The notes: generated by a model not told the origin, from the letters alone. A stretch of DNA of 64,000 nt from Procambarus clarkii (GCF_040958095.1 NC_091216.1:8140073-8204072), one strand, 5' to 3'; shown: positions 1-12,105, counted from the first letter of the stretch. Program-made: numbers and translations.

Positions 1-689
1 ATCAAGGAAAGTGTCTTACCGAAACCCGTTTATCTAATCATTTTTGGCCATTAATGTTAGGTAGATATTGGGCGAACCGGTTAGAATGCGAACCCGCCTC
101 ATACTTAATTAAGACTTGGTCCTTATGATTTAATATACAGTGTTTTCTCTGATATAGCTGTCATATATTAGGATTCTGGCTTTACAGCTAGCGCCCTTTG
201 ACAGGAACAAGAAGAGGAAGCACGACTTGATACATCAATACAAGACTTACTGGGTGATGGAAGCTTACTGGGAATACAAGACTTACTGGGTGATGGAAGC
301 TAGCCTCAATCGAGGATAATTTGGTGTCTACATCCTAGTTATACCTGGTGGACTAAGGCTGCTGTACAATAAGATAAGGAACCTCCTCAATGCATACTAA
401 TATATGTAGTAAATACTGTAGTTTGATTGGCTGCATATATATAAATTTAATATAACCCCCCCCCCCTAATGTGTAAGGATCGATTTGTGAGATTATTGCA
501 GAAATACAGTCCACTTAACATCATACCAATTGCTATCGAAATATATAAATTAACGTAAATATCAATTCTATATAAATTCATATAAATTAAATAAATATAA
601 ATCTCACAGGTCGGTTCCCACAAACCCATGCATGTACATTCACTTCTGTTCCTACCATCCTCCTTCCGTTAAGAAAAGTGTCCTCGTCT
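1..689. other. Unique AT-rich sequence with one short direct duplication
   Basis: No coding region is recognisable. A stretch of about 32 bases containing 'acaagacttactgggtgatg' occurs twice in tandem (about 237-268 and 271-302). A run of nine C lies near 467-475. Nothing else stands out. Confidence 0.5.
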
Positions 690-1185
690 CTCTCTTCCTC
701 CGCACTCTACGCATCAGCGACCCTTAGTTTCTTGATTCTGAAATTGCATTTGTCTACAAATCATTCTCTCGCCTTGGTTACTCTTTGCATTTTATCAACT
801 GTGTCTATTCTGAAGCTAAACGAAATTTCTTTCATCCTAAACCTGCTTCCAACGCTAGTAGCACTGTACTATGCCTTCCCTTCATATCTGAACTCAAAAC
901 CTTTATAATACCTTTCGTCCTCTTGACATAAAGCTCGCCTTTCGACAAACTAACACACTTCGTAGCAATCTAGTTCACACTGCTCCTTCTGCTTCTAATG
1001 CTGCTGGTGTTTACTCTATTTCTTGTTCGTCTTGTCCTCTCCAATACTTTGGCGAAACTGGCCGTACACTTAATGGCAGACTTAAAGAACACAAAAGAAG
1101 TGTTAAGTCTGCAGACACAAACAATGCTCTCTTCTGCCATGTTATGGATCTTATCATCCTATTGATTAGTCTTCCTCCAAAATAA
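690..1185 (+). pseudogene. Penelope-like element fragment with GIY-YIG endonuclease
   Basis: This is the C-terminal end of a Penelope-like retroelement polyprotein. In the frame starting at 901 the translation reads FRPLDIKLAFRQTNTLRSNLV, then GVYSISCSSCPLQYFGETGR and LNGRLKEHKRSV, which is the GIY-YIG endonuclease layout (GVYSI...YFGETGR) with its Cys pair, as known in Penelope-like elements. The frame closes with TAA at 1183-1185. Upstream, in another frame, FVYKSFSRLGYSLHFINCVYSEAKRNFF and LPFISELKT fit the linker between RT and endonuclease, so there is a frameshift near 899. The RT itself is missing. The sequence differs clearly from the PLE at 43-51 kb, so it is a second family. It is a dead 5'-truncated copy. 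Confidence 0.75.
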
Positions 1186-1287
1186 TCTTTCCTTCCTCTA
1201 CTCTACACAGACGCCGTCTTGTTGAGTCGGCTCTAATACACAACGTACCCAACATGAACTTGAGTCCTGGCTTGAGTCCTGGCCTGT

Positions 1288-2843
1288 GAGGCGCCGCCTG
1301 GGAGCCGCAGCCTGTGAGGCGCCGCCTGGGAGCCGCAGCCTGTGAGGCGCCGCCTGGGAGCCGCAGCCTGTGAGGCGCCGCCTGGGAGCCGCAGCCTGGG
1401 AGCCGCAGCCTGTGAGCCGCAGCCTGTGAGGCGCCGCCTGGGAGCCGCAGCCTGTGAGGCGCCGCCTGGGAGCCGCAGCCTGTGAGGCGCCGCCTGGGAG
1501 CCGCAGCCTGTGAGGCGCCGCCTGGGAGCCGCAGCCTGTGAGGCGCCGCCTGGGAGCCGCAGCCTGTGAGGCGCCGCCTGGGAGCCGCAGCCTGTGAGGC
1601 GCCGCCTGGGAGCCGCAGCCTGTGAGGCGCCGCCTGGGAGCCGCAGCCTGTGAGGCGCCTCCTGGGAGCCGCAGCCTGTGAGGCGCCTCCTGGGAGCCGC
1701 AGCCTGTGAGGCGCCGCCTGGGAGCCGCAGCCTGTGAGGCGCCGCCTGGGAGCCGCAGCCTGTGAGGCGCCGCCTGGGAGCCGCAGCCTGTGAGGCGCCG
1801 CCTGGGAGCCGCAGCCTGTGAGGCGCCGCCTGGGAGCCGCAGCCTGTGAGGCGCCGCCTGGGAGCCGCAGCCTGTGAGGCGCCGCCTGGGAGCCGCAGCC
1901 TGTGAGGCGCCGCCTGGGAGCCGCAGCCTGTGAGGCGCCGCCTGGGAGCCGCAGCCTGTGAGGCGCCTCCTGGGAGCCGCAGCCTGTGAGGCGCCGCCTG
2001 GGAGCCGCAGCCTGTGAGGCGCCGCCTGGGAGCCGCAGCCTGTGAGGCGCCTCCTGGGAGCCGCAGCCTGTGAGGCGCCGCCTGGGAGCCGCAGCCTGTG
2101 AGGCGCCTCCTGGGAGCCGCAGCCTGTGAGGCGCCGCCTGGGAGCCGCAGCCTGTGAGGCGCCTCCTGGGAGCCGCAGCCTGTGAGGCGCCGCCTGGGAG
2201 CCGCAGCCTGTGAGGCGCCTCCTGGGAGCCGCAGCCTGTGAGGCGCCTCCTGGGAGCCGCAGCCTGTGAGGCGCCTCCTGGGAGCCGCAGCCTGTGAGGC
2301 GCCTCCTGGGAGCCGCAGCCTGTGAGGCGCCGCCTGGGAGCCGCAGCCTGTGAGGCGCCGCCTGGGAGCCGCAGCCTGTGAGGCGCAGTCTGTGAGACGC
2401 AGTCTGTGAGACGCAGTCTGTGAGACGCAGTCTGTGAGACGCAGTGTGTGAGTCGCAGTCTGTGAGACGCAGCCTGTGAGACGCAGCCTGTGAGACGCAG
2501 CCTGTGAGACGCAGCCTATGAGACGCAGCCTGTGAGGCGCCGACTGGGAGACGCAGTCTGTGAGTCGCAGTCTGTGAGACGCAGCCTGTGAGTGGCAGTC
2601 TATGAGCCGCAGCCTGTGAGACGCAGCCTGTGAGACGCAGCCTGTGAGACGCAGCCTGTGAGACGCAGCCTGTGAGACGCAGACTGTGAGACGCAGACTG
2701 TGAGTCGCAGTCTGTGAGCCGCAGCCTGTGAGGCGCCGACTGGGAGCCGCAGCCTGTGAGACGCAGCCTGTGAGACGCAGCCTGTGAGTCGCAGCCTGTG
2801 AGTCGTAGTCTGTGAGCCGCAGCCTGTGAGACGCAGCCTTTGA
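1288..2843. repeat. 14-bp / 28-bp higher-order minisatellite
   Basis: The monomers are 14 bp. From 1288 to about 2385 they alternate strictly as type A (ggcgccgcctggga, with a 'cctcc' variant) and type B (gccgcagcctgtga), giving a 28-bp dimer repeated about 39 times. From about 2385 to 2843 the array is monomeric: 14-bp units of the gacgcagcctgtga type with scattered substitutions (agtctg, actgtg, gtcgca). Because no unit contains a stop on the minus strand, two overlapping frames of more than 550 codons run through it; they are not genes. Confidence 0.95.
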
Positions 2844-3020
2844 GACCACAACCCAAATATACGGTGTTGAGTCATATATAAATGGGGGTGGGGGGGGGGG
2901 AAACACAGCCGGGGCGGCGACCGATGCTTCTTGCCAAGTTGGGAAATGGCCTCGTTAAAGTCCTCAGAGCCGCTCATTAGTACCGCTCAGAGTCCCTCCT
3001 TGACGATATCTGACGACACC

Positions 3021-3873
3021 CTCGTTACCTCCTCCTGGCCACACTCACCATCCTTACCTCCTGGCCACACTCACCATCGTTACCTCCTGGCCACACTCAC
3101 CATCGTTACCTCCTGGCCACACTCACCATCGTTACCTCCTGGCCACACTCACCATCCTTACCTCCTGGCCACACTCACCATCGTTACCTCCTGGCCACAC
3201 TCACCATCCTTACCTCCTGGCCACACTCACCATCCTTACCTCCTGGCCACACTCACCATCCTTACCTCCTGGCCACACTCACCATCCTTACCTCCTGGCC
3301 ACACTCACCATCCTTACCTCCTGGCCACACTCACCATCCTTACCTCCTGGCCACACTCACCATCGTTACCTCCTGGTCACACTCACCATTGTTACCTCCT
3401 GGCCACACTCACCATCGTTACCTCCTGGCCACACTCACCATTGTTACCTCCTGGCCACACTCACCATCGTTACTTCCTGGCCACACTCACCATTGTTACC
3501 TCCTGGCCACACTCACCATCGTTACCTCCTGGCCACACTCACCATCGTTACCTCCTGGCCACACTCACCATTGTTACCTCCTGGCCACATTCATCATCGT
3601 TACCTCCTGGCCACACTCACCATTGTTACCTCCTGGCCACACTCACCATCGTTACCTCCTGGCCACATTCATCATCGTTACTTCCTGGCCACACTCACCA
3701 TTGTTACCTCCTGGCCACACTCACCATCGTTACCTCCTGGCCACACTCACCATCGTTACCTCCTGGCCACACTCACCATTGTTACCTCCTGGCCACATTC
3801 ATCATCGTTACCTCCTGGCCACACTCACCATTGTTACCTCCTGGCCACACTCACCATTGTTACCTCCTGGCCA

Positions 3874-3875
<2 letters not shown>
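3021..3875. repeat. 26-bp minisatellite, block 1
   Basis: Roughly 32 units of 26 bp built around 'catcgttacctcctggccac' plus 'actcac'. Variants include catcctta, cattgtta and cattcatcatcg. It is preceded by unique DNA and the G-rich stretch at 2884-2900. The same unit recurs at 3.97, 5.4, 12.1 and, as a 29-bp form, 26.0 kb. The period is not a multiple of three and the unit has no plus-strand stop, hence the spurious long frames. Confidence 0.95.
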
Positions 3876-3904
<29 letters not shown>

Positions 3905-3966
3905 GAGATATATACAAGAGTTGTTACATTCTTGTACAGCCACTAGTACGCGTAGCGTTTCGGGCA
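3876..3966 (-). mobile_element. 5'-truncated LINE 3' end with poly(A) tail
   Basis: On the minus strand this reads TGCCCGAAACGCTACGCGTA, then AGTGGCTGTACAAG, and ends in a poly(A) tail seen as T from 3876 to 3904. A similar 3' end (TGCCCGAAACGCTTTGCGTC) belongs to the LINE at 40,671-41,163, so this is probably a very short copy of a related family. It sits inside one minisatellite unit and is flanked by 'acatt' on both sides (3873-3877 and 3967-3971), which fits a target-site duplication; the unbroken unit cattcatcatcg is present elsewhere in the array. Confidence 0.7.
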
Positions 3967-4130
3967 ACATTCATCATAGTTACCTCCTGGCCACACTCAC
4001 CATCGTTACTTCCTGGCCACACTCACCATTGTTACTTCCTGGCCACACTCACCATCGTTACCTCCTGGCCACACTCACCATCGTTACCTCTTGGCCACAC
4101 TCTTCATCATTACCTCCTCCAGGTCACACA
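3967..4130. repeat. 26-bp minisatellite, block 2
   Basis: Continuation of block 1 after the LINE-tail insertion, about six units, degrading toward 4130 (cctcctccaggtcac). It ends where the CR1-like LINE begins. Confidence 0.9.
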
Positions 4131-4140
4131 CACTGAACCC

Positions 4141-5411
4141 TCCAACATGGGTTCAGGGATGGTAAATCGTGCCTCACAGGTTTAAGAGAATTCTATGACC
4201 AGGCAACAAAAAATAGGCAGGAAAGAGAAGGGTGGGCCGACTGCATTTTCCTGGACTGCCAGAAAGCCTTTGATGCAGTGCCCTATAAAAGGCTGTTAAA
4301 AAAGTTGGAGCAACAGGCAGGAGTAAAAAGGGAAGATTCCCCAGTGGATAAGGGAATACTTACGCAACAGGAAACAGCGAGTAACGGTGAGGGGGAAGAC
4401 ATCAGATTGGCGAGATGTCACCAGCGGAGTGCCCACAGGGCTCAGTACTTGGACCCATCCTGTTTCTAATATATGTAAACGATCTTCCGGAGGGTATAGA
4501 CTCGTTCTTCTCAATGTTTGCTGATGATACAAAATTTATGAGAAGAATCAAGACGGATGAAGATAGGACAGAGACTACAGGATGACCTGGAGAAACTGGA
4601 GGAATGGTCTAGAAAATGGCTGCCAAAGTTCAACTCAGGAAAGTTTAAGGTAATGAAATTAGGCGAAGGGAGCAGGAGGCTGAACACAAGGTATCATCTG
4701 GGAGGTGAAATCCTGCAAGAGTTAAATAGATAGAAAAATCTGGGGGTTGATATCACACCGAACCTGTTCACAGAGGCCCACATCAAAAGAATATCATCAG
4801 CGGCATATGCTAGACTGGCCAACATAAGAACTGCCTTTAGAAACTTAGATTGTGTAAGCAATCGTTCACGACCCTGTATACCACTTATGTAAGACCAATC
4901 CTGGAGTATGCAGCTCCAGCCTGGAGTCCATACCTAGTTAAACACAAGACAAAGTTAGAGAAGATCCAGCGGTATGCCACCAGGCTCGTCCCGGAACTGA
5001 GAGGATTGAGCTACGAGGAAAGGCTAAAGGAGCTGAACCTCACATCCCTGAAAAACAGAAGAGTAAGGAGAGACATGATAACCACCTACAAAATTCTCAG
5101 GGGATTTGACAGGGTAGACAAAAACAAACTCTTCAGCACGGATGGGACATGAACGAGGGGACACAGGTGGAAACTTAGTACCCAGATGAGCCACAGACAC
5201 GTTAGAATTAATAAATGTAGTTAATAAATGGAATGCACTAGGAAGTGATGTGGTGGAGGCTGACTCCATACAGAGTTTCAAATGTAGATATGATAAGAGC
5301 CCAGTAGGCTCAGGAATCTGTACACCAGTTGATTGACAGTTGAGAGGCGGGACCAAAGAGCCAAAGCTCAACCCCCGCAAGCACAATTAGGTGAGTACAA
5401 TTAGGTGAGTA
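4141..5411 (+). mobile_element. CR1-like LINE, 5'-truncated copy
   Basis: It starts inside the reverse transcriptase (ccaacatgggttcag matches 34,132 of the longer copy). It carries the RT motifs CIFLDCQKAFDAVPYKRLLK, SVLGPILFLIYVNDLPEG and MFADDTKFM, then the C-terminal segment YVRPILEYAAPAWSPYLVKH. Frames change several times and a stop occurs after the LNR of the C region, so it is non-functional. The 3' end is two copies of the 14-bp unit aattaggtgagtac, typical of CR1/L2-type LINEs that end in a short tandem repeat instead of poly(A). It interrupts the 26-bp minisatellite. Confidence 0.85.
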
Positions 5412-6586
5412 CACTCCCAATCGTTACCACCTGGCCTCACTCACCATCGTTAAATCCTGGCCACACTCATCATCGTTACCTCCTGGTCACACTCATCACC
5501 GTTACCGCCTCCTGGCCACAATCTTCATCGTTACCTTCCCCTGGCCACATTCACCATCGTTACCTCTTGGCCACACTCATCACCGTTACCGCCTCCTGGC
5601 CGCATTCACCATCGTTACTTCCTGGCCACACTCTTCATCGTTACCTTCCCCTGGCCACATTCACCATCTTTACCTCTTGGCCACACTCATCACCGTTACC
5701 GCCTCCTGGCCGCATTCACCATCGTTACTTCCTGGCCACACTCTTCATCGTTACCTTCTCCTGGCCACATTCACCATCGTTACCTTCTGACCATATTCAC
5801 TATCGTTACCTCCAAGCTACACTCACTATCGTTACCTCCAAGCTACACTCACTATCGTTACCTCCAAGCTACACTCACTATCGTTACCTCCAAGCTACAC
5901 TCACTATCGTTACCTCCAAGCTACACTCACTATCGTTACCTCCAAGCTACACTCACTATCGTTACCTCCAAGCTACACTCACCATCGTTACCTCCTGGCC
6001 ACAATCACCGTCGTTACCTCCTGGCCACACTCACCGTCGTTACCTCCTGGCCACACTCACCATCGTTACCTCCTGGCTTCACTCACCATCGTTACCTCCT
6101 GGCCACACTCACCATCGTTACCTCGTGGCCACACTCACCATCGTTACCTCCTGGTCACACTCACCTTCGTTACCTCGTGGTCACACTCACCATCGTTACC
6201 TCCTGGCCACACTCACCATCGTTACCTCCTGGTCACACTCACCATCGTTACCTCCTGGCCACTCTCACCATCATTACCTCGTGGCCACACTCACCATCGT
6301 TACCTCCTGGTCACACTCACCATCGTTACCTCGTGGCCACACTCACCATCGTTACCTCGTGGCCACACTCACCATCGTTACCTCCTGGTCACACTCACCA
6401 TCGTTACCTCCTGGTCACACTCACCATCGTTACCTCCTGGTCACACTCACCTTCGTTACCTCCTGGCCACACTCACCATCGTTACCTCGTGGCCACACTC
6501 ACCATCGTTACCTCGTGGCCACACTCACCATCGTTACCTCGTGGCCACACTCACCATCGTTACCTCCTGGTCACACTCACCATCGT
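5412..6586. repeat. 26-bp minisatellite, block 3
   Basis: About 45 units. The first third contains irregular variants (accgcctcctgg, ccttcccctgg) and a run of units with ctccaagctacactcac. The last part has the variants cctcgtgg and caccttcg, which also occur in block 4 at 12.1 kb and link the two blocks. The array stops in mid-unit at catcgtTA, the left insertion point of the TIR element. Confidence 0.95.
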
Positions 6587-6606
6587 TACCCAGCAAACAA
6601 TTTTAG

Positions 6607-6757
6607 GTTGCCACAACATATCTGGAAAGTATTTGAAAGTATTGGAAACGTTTGTTTTATCGTATCAGATACGATATTGTGTGTGGACTTAAATAGGTTT
6701 CCAAAACTTATAACCAAGACATATGTATCTAACACTAATTTGAGATGTTGTGGCAAC
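6607..6757. repeat. Inverted-repeat hairpin inside the TIR element
   Basis: GTTGCCACAACAT at 6607-6619 is the perfect reverse complement of 6745-6757; neighbouring bases pair partly. The 125-base interior contains a further small palindrome (cgtatcagatacg). It may be a nested MITE or the subterminal structure of the larger element. Confidence 0.6.
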
Positions 6758-6759
6758 TT

Positions 6760-7021
6760 TACACTCCTAACATGAGTCATTCATAATCCATTCATATACC
6801 AATATGAATCTCTTATGAAAGGTTTGAGCCAATAATCTGAACCCTTTTCACATCTTTGTGTTTAAAGTTAAATTTCTTGAAATTAAATTATATTTTATAT
6901 TATATTATTTTTATTATATTTTATATTATATTATTATTTTCAATTTAAATATTAAAACCAATTTAAGGGTAAAAAAAAAATTATTTATATTTCTTTTATT
7001 ATTTACTAACAATTATAATTA
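6760..7021. other. AT-rich sequence between hairpin and G-rich array
   Basis: Non-repetitive, with long runs of A and T (ttatattttatattatatt). No coding signal is seen. Confidence 0.5.
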
Positions 7022-8565
7022 TTTACTAACGGAGAGAGGGGAGGCTGTACGGCGGAGAGTGGCGGCGGGCGGACAGTGGCGGCGGCGGGCGGACAGTGGC
7101 GGCGGCGGGCGGACAGTGGCGGCGGCGGGCGGACAGTGGCGGCGGCGGGCGGACAGTGGCGGCGGCGGGCGGACAGTGGCGGCGGCGGGCGGACAGTGGC
7201 GGCGGCGGGCAGACAGTGGCGGCGGCGGGCGGATAGTGGCGGCGGCGGGCGGACAGTGGCGGCGGGCGGACAGTGGCGTCGGGCGGACAGTGGCGTCGGG
7301 CGGACAGTGGCGGATAGTGGCGGCGGGCGGACAGTGGCGGCGGTGGCGGATAGTGGCGGCGGGCGGACAGTGGCGGCGGTGGCGGATAGTGGCGGCGGGC
7401 GGACAGTGGCGGCGGTGGCGGATAGTGGCGGCGGGCGGACAGTGGCGGCGGTGGCGGATAGTGGCGGTGGGCGGACAGGGCGGCGGCGGGCGGACAGGGC
7501 GGCGGCGGGCGGACAGGGCGGCGGCGGGCGGACAGTGGCGGCGGGAGGACAGTGGCGGATAGTGGCGGCGGGCGGACAGTGGCGGCGTGCGGACAGTGGC
7601 GGCGGGCGGACAGTGGCGGCTGTGGCGGATAGTGGCGGCGGGCGGACCGTGGCGGCTTTGGCGGCGGTGGTGGACAGTGGCGGCGGGCGGACAGTGGCGG
7701 CGGCGGGCGGACAGTGGCGGACAGTGGCGGCAGTGGCGGATAGTGGCGGCGAGCGGACAGTGGCGGCGGTGGCGGATAGTGGCGGCGGGCGGACAGTGGC
7801 GGCGGGCGGACAGTGGCGGCGGTGGCGGATAGTGGCGGCGGGCGGACAGTGGCGTCGGGCGGACAGTGGCGGCGGTGGCGGATAGTGGCGGCGGGCGGAC
7901 AGTGGCGGCGGGCGGACAGTGGCAGCGGTGGCGGATAGTGGCGGCGGGCGGACAGTGGCGGCGGGCGGACAGGGCGGCGGCGGGCGGACAGGGCGGCGGC
8001 GGGCGGACAGTGGCGGCGGGAGGACAGTGGCGGATAGTGGCGGCGGGCGGACAGTGGCGGCGGGCGGACCGTGGCGGCTTTGGCGGCGGCGGTGGACAGT
8101 GGCGGCGGGCGGACAGTGGTGGCGGCGGGCGGACAGTGGCGGCGGCGGGCGGACAGTGGCGGCGGCGGGCGGACAGTGGCGGCGGCGGGCGGACAGTGGC
8201 GGCGGCGGGCGGACAGTGGTGGCGGCGGGCGGACAGTGGTGGCGGCGGGCGGACAGTGGTGGCGGCGGGCGGACAGTGGTGGCGGCGGGCGGACAGTGGT
8301 GGCGGCGGGCGGACAGTGGTGGCGGCGGGCGGACAGTGGCGGCGGCGGGCGGACACTGGCGGCGGCGGGCGGACAGTGGCGGCGGTGGCGGACACTGGCG
8401 GCGGTGGCGGACACTGGCGGCGGTGGCGGACACTGGCGGCGGTGGCGGACACTGGCGGCGGTGGCGGACACTGGCGGCGGTGGCGGACACTGGCGGCGGT
8501 GGCGGACACTGGCGGCGGTGGCGGACACTGGCGGCGGTGGCGGACACTGGCGGCGGTGTCTGGCG
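7022..8565. repeat. G-rich minisatellite, 17-20 bp units
   Basis: The basic unit is cgggcggacagtggcggcgg (20 bp); 17-bp and 18-19-bp versions (cgggcggacagtggcgg, tggcggacactggcggcgg) form separate blocks, and a larger block around 7480-7690 recurs around 7970-8110 including the rare 'ggaccgtggcggctttggcgg'-type unit. The plus strand is strongly G-rich. Open frames of more than 900 codons on the minus strand (Pro/Thr/Ala/Arg/His-rich) arise from the repeat and are not genes. Confidence 0.95.
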
Positions 8566-9815
8566 GTGGTGGCGGGCGGTGGCGGGTGGCGGCGTCTGTG
8601 ATGAGTGGTGGCGGCTGGCGGTGGTGGGTGGTGGCGGCGGTGGTGGTGGGTGGTGGTGGCGGCGGTGATGGTGGGTGGTGGGTGGTGGTGGTGGTGGCGG
8701 CGGCGGCTGGTGGTGGTGGGTGGTGGCGGCGGTGGTGGTGGTGGTGGTGGGTGGTAGTGGCGGCGGCGGCTGGTGGTGGTGGGTGGTGGCGGCGGGTGGT
8801 GGGTGGTGGCGGCTGTGGTGGGTGGTGGCGGGCGGTGGCGGGCGGTGGCGGGCGGCGGCGGCTGTGATGGGTGGTGACGATCGGCGGTGGGGGGGGGGCT
8901 GGTGGCGGCTGGCGGTGGCGGCTTGCAGTGGCGACTGTGGCAACGGGCGGTGACGGCTGATAGCGTGCGGTGGTGGCAGGTGGTGGTGATGGCGGCTGGT
9001 GGTGGCGGTGGTGGCGGTGGTGGCGGCTGGTGGTGGCGGTGATGGCGGCTGGTGGTGGTGGTGGTGATGGCGGCTGGTGGCGGGCGGTGGCGGGCGGTGG
9101 CGGCTTGTGGCGGCTGGTGGTGGCGGCGGTGGTGGGTGGTGGTGGTGGGTGGTGGTGGCGGCTGTGGTGGGTGGTGGCGGTGGTGTCGGCTGCGGCTGTG
9201 GTGGGTGGTGGTGGCGGCGGCGGCGGTGATGGGTGGTGGTGGCGGCGGTGGTGGTGCGTGGTGGTGGTGGCGGCGGTGATGGGTGGTGGCGGCGGTGGTG
9301 GTGGTGGCGGCGGCGGCTGGTGGTGGTGGGTGGTGGCGGCGGGTGGCGGTGGTGGGTGGCGGTGGCTGGTGGCGGGTGGCGGTGGGTGGTGGCGGCGGGT
9401 GGTGAGTGGCGGTGGTGGGTGGCGGTGGCTGGTGGTGGGTGGCGGCTGGTGGTGGCGGGTGGCGGCTGGTGGTGGCGGGTGGTGGTGGCGGGTGGCGGCT
9501 GGTGGTAGCGGGTGGCGGCTGGTGGTAGCGGGTGGCGGCTGGTGGTGGGTGGCGGGTGGTGGCGGGTGGCAGCTGGTGGTGGGTGGTGGCGGGTGGCGGC
9601 TGGTGGTGGGTGGTGGCAGGTGACGGCTGGTGGTGGGTGGTGGCGGCTGGTGGTGGGTGGTGGCGGGTGGCGGCTGGTGGCGGGTGGCGGCTGGTGGTGG
9701 CGGGTGGCGGCTGGTGGTGGCGGGTGGCGGCTGGTGGTGGGTGGCGGGTGGCGGCTGGTGGTGGGTGGCGGGTGGCGGCTGGTGGTGGGTGGCGGGTGGC
9801 GGCGGGTGGCGGCCA
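8566..9815. repeat. Degenerate GGT/GGC-rich tandem DNA
   Basis: A mosaic of ggtggtggcggc, ggtgggtggtggcgg and ggcggctggtggtgggt units, diverging from the array before it. Almost no A is present and runs of GG and GGG are spaced one to three bases apart over the full length, so G-quadruplex potential is high on the plus strand. It ends abruptly at about 9815 (ggccagctgggacacac). Confidence 0.9.
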
Positions 9816-10136
9816 GCTGGGACACACCCTTCACCACTGAAGGTCTGAGCACAACTAACCATGTCTCTCTCACCACCAGAACAGTGTTGCCAGCTTGCGC
9901 TCTCAAAATGTTTCCTTCAAAGATTGTATATTATCTTTGAACAACAAGTTTGATTATCAAGGAAATAATGCATATATTATTGTCACATTAATACTGTGCA
10001 ATATCTTATTACATTCCTGCTAAATAATTATAATTTGAAACAGGACAAAAAATCCAACATATATATAAAAACCAACATTAGAGATCACGAGGCCTAGGCC
10101 TCGCCTGTGACCACACATCCTGCCTCCCTGGCCTGC
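9816..10136. other. Unique sequence between two arrays
   Basis: No gene is recognised. A perfect 12-bp palindrome AGGCCTAGGCCT lies near 10,091-10,102. The rest is AT-rich single-copy-looking DNA. Confidence 0.4.
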
Positions 10137-11605
10137 TACCCTCTCACACCTCACACTCTTAACTCTCTCATAATCACTCTCACTCTCAATCACTCTTACG
10201 CACTATTACTCATTCTTACTCTCAGTCATCCTTACTTACTCTCATACTCACTCTTACTCTCATACTCACTCTTACTCTCATACTCACTCTTACTCTCATA
10301 CTCACTCTTACTCTCATACTCACTCTTACTCTCATACTCACTCTTACTCTCATACTCACTCTTACTCTCATACTCACTCCTACTCTCATACTCACTCCTA
10401 CTCTCATACTCACTCCTACTCTCATACTCACTCCTACTCTCATACTCACTCCTACTCTCATACTCACTCCTACTCTCATACTCACTCCTACTCTCATACT
10501 CACTCCTACTCTCATACTCACTCCTACTCTCATACTCACTCCTACTCTCATACTCACTCCTACTCTCATACTCACTCCTACTCTCATACTCACTCCTACT
10601 CTCATACTCACTCCTACTCCCAATCACTCCTACTCTCATTCTTACTCTTACTCCCAATCACTCTTACTCCCAATCACTCTTACTCCCAATCACTCTTACT
10701 CTCAATCACTCTTACTCTCAATCACTCTTACTCTCAATCACTCTTACTCTCAATCACTCTTACTCTCAATCACTCTTACTCTCATTCTTACTCTTACTCT
10801 CATTCTTACTCTTACTCTCAATCACTCTTACTCCCAATCACTCTTACTCTCAATCACTCTTACTCTCAATCACTCTTACTCTCAATCACTCTTACTCTCA
10901 ATCACTCTTACTCTCAATCACTCTTACTCTCAATCACTCTTACGCACTATTACTCACTCTTTCTCTCAGTCATCCTTACTCACTCTCATACTCACTCTTA
11001 CTCTCTGTCACTCTTACTCTCTGTCACTCTTACTCTCTGTCACTCTTACTCTCTGTCACTCTTACTCTCTGTCACTCTTACTCTCTGTCACTCTTACTCT
11101 CTGTCACTCTTACTCACTCTCTGTCACCCTTACCCATTCATACTCACTCTCTCACTCTTACTCTTACTCCCAATCACTCCTACTCCCAATCACTCCTACT
11201 CCCAATCACTCCTACTCCCAATCACTCTTATTCTCATTCTTACTCTTACTCTCACTCTTACTCACTCTTATTCTCATTCTTACTCCTACTCTCACTCTAA
11301 CTCCCAATCACTCTTACTCCCAATCACTCTTACTCTCACTCTTACTCTCAATCACTCTTGCTCTCAATCACTCTTGCTCTCAATCACTCTTGCTCTCAAT
11401 CACTCTTGCTCTCAATCACTCTTACTCTCATACTCACCCTTACTCTCAATCACTTTACTCTCACTCTTACTCATTCTGTCACCCTTACTCACTCTCAGTC
11501 ACTCTTACTTATACTCACTCTTACTCACACTTACACACTCTCACTCACCTTCAGTCACTCTTACTCACTCTTACCCACTCTCGCTCACTCTTACTCACTC
11601 TAGTT
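10137..11605. repeat. CT-rich minisatellite, 16-18 bp units
   Basis: Successive blocks of related units: tactctcatactcactct (18 bp, about 10,235-10,620), tactctcaatcactct (16 bp, to about 10,940), tactctctgtcactct (16 bp, about 10,990-11,110), then mixed cattcttactcttactc, ccaatcactcc and tgctctcaatcactct forms. One strand is nearly pure pyrimidine plus A. Frames encoding SYSLLL or SLLLSITL repeats are artefacts. Confidence 0.95.
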
Positions 11606-12105
11606 AATAAGAACACGCCAATATAAGACAACAAAACGTTTTCAGATTCTTTCTCACCACTTTCCAGCAACTTTTATAATTTATATAAATTATCTTAGGG
11701 AATAATACATAAATTATATATTTAAACATGATATTAGTGTTTAGTGGAATGCATAAGGAGTCAAATTGTGTTAAAAAGAGCGATTTTTAGAAAATTTGGA
11801 AAACTACTTTTTTCTGTTCATATTATAACTAAATGGATTTTAAAGGTTTCACTCAGCCAATATATATCATTCACAATTTATTAATGAATTTTACAAAAAA
11901 ACACCATAAATTTTATATTTAAACATGTAAAAACTATTTGTTTTACATTTGGAAGAAAATAATTGTAGAAAAACAATTTATAATTAAACCTTTGTGTTTG
12001 GATTTTTTGAGTAAAAGTTTCTCAAAGGCTCTCCTGCACCATTCTCAATGCAAATCATTCCCACACCTATGGGAAGAGATAGGCGAACGTTGTGTAGATG
12101 ATTTG
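11606..12105. other. AT-rich right part of the TIR element
   Basis: Non-repetitive, AT-rich; no coding signal. It contains aaaacgttttc near 11,633 and ends in gaacgttgtgtagatgat before the right TIR. Confidence 0.5.

Noticed and set aside
1198..2906. Two minus-strand frames of about 550 codons
   Set aside because: They arise from the 14/28-bp minisatellite; both frames encode the same three-phase repeat and no domain is seen.
2931..6775. Plus-strand frames encoding TIVTSWPHSPSLPPGHTHHR-type repeats
   Set aside because: The 26-bp unit shifts frame at every repeat and lacks stops, so all three frames are open by chance.
7006..9906. Three overlapping minus-strand frames of more than 930 codons rich in Pro, Thr, Ala, Arg and His
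   Set aside because: All three frames are open over the same G-rich tandem repeat, whose unit has no stops on that strand; composition follows the repeat and no domain is seen.
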